DNA of 24,627 bases from JAWBOD01 sp964651405 (GTDB taxonomy: Archaea; Aenigmatarchaeota; Aenigmatarchaeia; Aenigmatarchaeales; Aenigmatarchaeaceae). The stretch spans positions 1 to 24,627 of the forward strand of contig CAZYZB010000010.1 of assembly GCA_964651405.1 (NCBI GenBank), written 5' to 3'. Each line of letters starts with the position of its first letter. Position 1 is the stretch's first letter. The notes under the pieces were generated by a model that was not told the DNA's origin, did no database searches, and saw nothing but the letters and a program-made list of their open reading frames with translations. Of the stretch, positions 22,427-24,627 are shown piece after piece. The position numbers and the translations under genes are program-made.

Positions 22427-22456
22427 TTATGAAAGATATACTAAAAGTGTGATTTT

Positions 22457-22741
22457 ATGCCAATAAGCACAGCACCATATAGAAGAAGATATGCTCATAC
22501 AAGTACTAGGGGAAGCGAGGGAACTGTTACTTGTACATTTTGTAAGAGACGGGTTCCTAGATGGAAAGCTTTTGTGAAGTATAGAGGTTTTAGGATAAAC
22601 GATCCGACTCTTATGAGGCAGATACCAAGATACAATATTCACACGTTTTCGCAAAAAATATATGTCTGTCCAAGCTGTGCTAGAACTAGAAAAATAGTCC
22701 AGCCTGGGAAGAGCATGAGGAAGAAGCACCTTAATTTTTAA
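22457..22741 (+). CDS. rps26e: Small-subunit ribosomal protein S26e
   Basis: A 94-residue basic zinc-ribbon protein of the 30S subunit, near the mRNA exit in related ribosomes. It has the two S26e cysteine pairs: TVTCTFCKRRVPRWKAFVK (CxxC followed by R-VPR/K-KA) and KIYVCPSCARTRKIV (CxxCA), about 49 residues apart, plus a basic N-terminus (YRRRYAHT) and C-terminus. A GTGTGAT ribosome binding site lies four bases before the ATG. Archaeal S26e is best known from Crenarchaeota, Thaumarchaeota and Asgard lineages, so its presence here bears on taxonomy. It is followed by rpo4 after 32 bases, where many archaea instead have rpl21e. Confidence 0.85.
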   Translation: MPISTAPYRRRYAHTSTRGSEGTVTCTFCKRRVPRWKAFVKYRGFRINDPTLMRQIPRYNIHTFSQKIYVCPSCARTRKIVQPGKSMRKKHLNF

Positions 22742-22773
22742 AAGGTTTAAAATTCTAATAATTATGTGATTTT

Positions 22774-23100
22774 ATGAAGGTTATTGAGACAAGGCCTGTA
22801 AGCATGGCAGAAGCCAAGGATATTTTATCTAGTCGTGAAAAGAAGAAAGAACTTAGCTACGAGCAGAAGCTTGCTTTAGAGCATCTGAACAAATTTACTA
22901 AACTTAGCCCTGAACATGCAAAGAAGCTATTAGAAGAGCTGTCTGGCGTACTAAGAATGTCTCAAGAAACCATGGTTCAAATCCTAAACTTTTTGCCTAA
23001 GAATGCCGACGAACTAAGGATGATTTTCTCCAGAGAAAAGTTTAGTTTAAAAGAGGACGAAATAAACAAAATTTTGGAAATAATTAAAAAGTACAGTTGA
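22774..23100 (+). CDS. rpo4: DNA-directed RNA polymerase subunit Rpo4 (RpoF, Rpb4-like)
   Basis: A 108-residue helical protein that pairs with Rpo7 to form the polymerase stalk, helping promoter opening and transcript binding. The sequence has the family pattern: a short N-terminal strand region (KVIETRPVSMAEAKDIL), a long central helix (ELSYEQKLALEHLNKF), and a C-terminal HRDC-like bundle (SPEHAKKLLEELSGV, then NFLPKNADELRMIF and a final helix). The start has GTGAT four bases before the ATG. It is followed by the DUF655 gene after five bases, the standard archaeal neighbour, which strongly supports the assignment. Confidence 0.92.
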   Translation: MKVIETRPVSMAEAKDILSSREKKKELSYEQKLALEHLNKFTKLSPEHAKKLLEELSGVLRMSQETMVQILNFLPKNADELRMIFSREKFSLKEDEINKILEIIKKYS

Positions 23101-23105
23101 TTGAT

Positions 23106-23666
23106 ATGCAATTTCTGAGAGATGAAAATGTTATAGTATTAGAATTCCTTCCGAGGGGTCACTCGACAGGAAGGCAGGAACCAATAGCCCAAGCCATAGG
23201 CGATAAGTACTTCTCTTTATTAGAGCTTGTTGTGAGAAGAGATGTTGATTTGAAACCAGGCGACAAGGTCTACATCGGTGAGTCAAAGAGAGATAAAATA
23301 GACCACATAAAGAGGAGAATATCTATTAATGATTTAACTTCCTTTGCCAAGTCTGAATTGCCTTTCGTAGTTGAAAAGCTTGTAAAGGAAAATGAACCTA
23401 AGTTTGTTAATTTTTTCAACAATGCTCAGCCAATTTCTACTAGATTCCATCAGTTAGAACTTATCCCAGGGATAGGAAAGAAACATTTATGGGACATAAT
23501 TGAAGAAAGAAAGAAAAGCCCATTCACAAATTTTGAAGACATAAAGAAAAGGATAAAGTTAATGCCTGATCCAGCAAACTCAGTTATAAAGAGGATAATG
23601 GAAGAACTAGAAGACGATGAAGTTAGATTTAGACTGTTCGTGGCTGGTCCAGTCAAAAGATTCTAG
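23106..23666 (+). CDS. DUF655 family RNA-binding-like protein
   Basis: With the ATG at 23106 the product has 186 residues. It has the DUF655 layout: an OB-like N-terminal part (DENVIVLEFLPRGHSTGRQE and LKPGDKVYIGESKRDKIDHIKRRI), a helical middle, and a C-terminal helix-hairpin-helix (LELIPGIGKKHLWDIIEERKKSPFTNFEDIKKRI at about 118-151), then a beta end (VRFRLFVAGPVKRF). The gene is almost always next to rpo4 in archaea, and the protein is thought to bind nucleic acid, possibly in transcription or rRNA metabolism; no reaction is established. Here it is not followed by the usual dimethyladenosine transferase gene (rsmA) but by an alkyltransferase-like gene six bases later. Confidence 0.9.
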   Translation: MQFLRDENVIVLEFLPRGHSTGRQEPIAQAIGDKYFSLLELVVRRDVDLKPGDKVYIGESKRDKIDHIKRRISINDLTSFAKSELPFVVEKLVKENEPKFVNFFNNAQPISTRFHQLELIPGIGKKHLWDIIEERKKSPFTNFEDIKKRIKLMPDPANSVIKRIMEELEDDEVRFRLFVAGPVKRF

Positions 23667-23672
23667 ATTTTT

Positions 23673-23972
23673 ATGGATAAGATAAAAGAGATGCAGTTGT
23701 TGCTAGCAAAAATTCCTAAAGGCAAAATCTCTACTTACGGACTTCTTGCGAAGAAGCTTAAAGTACATCCAAGATATGCTGGGAAGCTCTTGAGTAAGAA
23801 TCCAGACGGTGTTAGATATCCTTGCTACAAGATCATACATTCTGATGGGAGTTTAGGCGGCTATACTTCTAAACACGGTGTAAAGGACAAGATAAGAAAA
23901 CTTAGGAAAGACGGCATAGAAATCAAGAAAAATAGAATTGACTTGAAAAGATATCTTTTTAAATTCCGATAG
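23673..23972 (+). CDS. Short MGMT-family (alkyltransferase-like) protein with PCYKII motif
   Basis: A 99-residue protein equal to the DNA-binding/catalytic domain of O6-alkylguanine-DNA alkyltransferase, without the N-terminal domain. The helix-turn-helix is visible (TYGLLAKKLKVHPRYAGKLLSKNPD), with the Arg finger kept. The active motif is PCYKII where repair enzymes have PCHRV: the acceptor Cys is present, but the activating His is Tyr. The Glu of the relay (LLxxEG) reads KLRKDGI. Alkyltransferase-like proteins, which only flag lesions, replace the Cys with Trp or Ala, so this one is intermediate. It could be a low-activity alkyltransferase or a sensor that bends DNA. It is downstream of rpo4-DUF655 and probably in the same transcript. 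Confidence 0.85.
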   Translation: MDKIKEMQLLLAKIPKGKISTYGLLAKKLKVHPRYAGKLLSKNPDGVRYPCYKIIHSDGSLGGYTSKHGVKDKIRKLRKDGIEIKKNRIDLKRYLFKFR

Positions 23973-23989
23973 GTTTAAAAGCTTTTACT

Positions 23990-24047
23990 AGTTAGTGATA
24001 ACTTTATATATCTTTCTATTCATATTATAATTACGAGTTAGTGACAA
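23990..24047 (+). promoter_or_regulatory. Direct repeat AGTTAGTGAYAA flanking a TATA box
   Basis: AGTTAGTGATAA (23990-24001) and AGTTAGTGACAA (24036-24047) match in 11 of 12 bases and lie 46 bases apart, about four helical turns. Between them is tttatata (24003-24010), and a second AT-rich stretch (cattataatta) begins near 24021. The arrangement looks like a regulator's paired sites around the promoter of the small Cys protein. Confidence 0.45.
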
Positions 24048-24084
24048 AGGTGTATATGTGTTTCAATTTCCAAAAGGTGAATTT

Positions 24085-24258
24085 GTGTTTAGAAAACTCA
24101 AGCCTCAAAGGCCAACTGTAATTAGAATAGGAGATATAGTTAAGACATGCTATTATTATAGAGGTACGAAGACTTGTCTAGGACCATTATGTTTTTGGCC
24201 TAGGGTTGGTAAGTGCTCTATATACAACAAATTAAAGCCTAGATTTACCGCAAAGTGA
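24085..24258 (+). CDS. Small protein with four cysteines (putative metal-binding)
   Basis: I place the start at the GTG at 24085, which has AGGTGA with a four-base spacer; an earlier GTG at 24058 would give 66 residues but lacks a ribosome binding site. The 57-residue product is basic (FRKLKPQRP, KLKPRFTAK) with Cys in the pattern C-x8-C-x4-C-x7-C (TCYYYRGTKTC, LGPLC, GKCSIY), suited to zinc or an iron-sulfur cluster. No named family was recognised. It is followed after 10 bases by a winged-helix gene, so the two may work together in gene control. Confidence 0.6.
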   Translation: MFRKLKPQRPTVIRIGDIVKTCYYYRGTKTCLGPLCFWPRVGKCSIYNKLKPRFTAK

Positions 24259-24268
24259 TTGTGGTAAA

Positions 24269-24627
24269 ATGAAAATAATGTTCGATGAGAAAAGAAACGT
24301 TTGGAAGATAGAGTTAGAAGATAAAAGGCATTCTTTGAATACTACTGATTTCCTAGTCTTGACTGGACTACGAGATAGGAACGACAGGAAGTTTCATAAT
24401 CTTTCTGAACTAGTGTTTACAAGCAGATTGGCAGAACCTCATTTTAAAAAGGGTTTAAGCAACCTCAAGAAAACTCCTCTAGTCCATTCGAAAAGAAATG
24501 CTTATAGAATAAGTAACATTGGAGAGAAAGTCGTAGATATGATTAGAAAAGATCAAGTTGAAATAAGTTCTAAAAGAAACTTAGCTTTTAGCTTGGATAA
24601 TTTAAAGAGATTCTTGGGCTTTGAAGC
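24269..24627 (+). CDS. Winged-helix-like protein, cut by the window end
   Basis: An ATG frame with GTGGT five bases upstream, open to the end of the window (119 residues visible). It begins MKIMFDEKRNVWKIELEDKR, a charged N-terminal part, then a helical segment (DFLVLTGLRDRNDRKFHN) and a likely winged helix (LSELVFTSRLAEPHFKKGLSNLKKTPLVHSKRNAYRISNIGEKVVDMIRKD), matching the pattern of a recognition helix followed by a wing and a final helix. It probably binds DNA. The remaining C-terminal part and its function cannot be seen. It lies directly after the small four-Cys gene. Confidence 0.7.
   Translation, partial: MKIMFDEKRNVWKIELEDKRHSLNTTDFLVLTGLRDRNDRKFHNLSELVFTSRLAEPHFKKGLSNLKKTPLVHSKRNAYRISNIGEKVVDMIRKDQVEISSKRNLAFSLDNLKRFLGFE

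Noticed and set aside
1..24627. CRISPR array, transposase or integrase
   Set aside because: No regularly spaced repeats and no transposase or tyrosine recombinase motifs were seen on either strand; the only mobile-element hints are the tRNA-like fragment and the short direct repeats.

Overview
The window is archaeal, AT-rich DNA (about one third GC by eye). Archaeal markers are class III (KG/KA) prepilin leaders, an archaeal arginyl-tRNA synthetase, intein-free RtcB with archease, ribosomal protein S26e, RNA polymerase subunit Rpo4 followed by a DUF655 protein, and a TrmB regulator. Many TATA boxes sit about 25 bases before a start codon, as in leaderless transcription; other genes have GGTG-type ribosome binding sites. 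The compact layout, many tiny secreted proteins and the pilin types suggest a DPANN-like lineage, but S26e is better known from TACK archaea, so the phylum is uncertain. A run of exactly 100 N marks an assembly gap, so this is a scaffold, probably from a metagenome.

Region 1 (1-8936, mostly minus strand) is a type IV pilus-like system in two blocks. Positions 269-1 and 271-2656 hold a coiled-coil winged-helix protein, the secretion ATPase and the start of its membrane platform protein. Positions 3399-8936 hold five overlapping genes whose products all start with a prepilin-like leader. They end in a 1,099-residue von Willebrand A (vWA) protein with a jelly-roll insertion, and one more pilin-like protein. 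Between the blocks, a divergent gene encodes a membrane-anchored surface protein with a glycine-rich linker.

Region 2 (8937-16348) mixes translation and accessory genes: argS, a tRNA 3'-end-like remnant, two tiny membrane genes, a TudS-like desulfidase, trmB with an unknown partner, and rtcB. It ends with a secreted protein flanked by short direct repeats and a 40-residue zinc ribbon.

Region 3 (16349-21975) is a metal and oxidative stress island: VIT/CCC1-like transporter, rubrerythrin, Fe/Mn superoxide dismutase, an encapsulin-type ferritin without a shell gene, a membrane-anchored winged-helix regulator with a Cys/His/Met loop, a tiny ORF, a membrane HMA-like protein with a Cys tail, and a CopA-type copper ATPase broken by the N gap. 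Read together, these genes import or store iron, detoxify superoxide and peroxide, and sense and export copper.

Region 4 (21976-24627) returns to information processing: archease (partner of RtcB), S26e, Rpo4, a DUF655 protein, a short alkyltransferase-like protein, a small four-cysteine protein and the start of a winged-helix protein cut by the window end.
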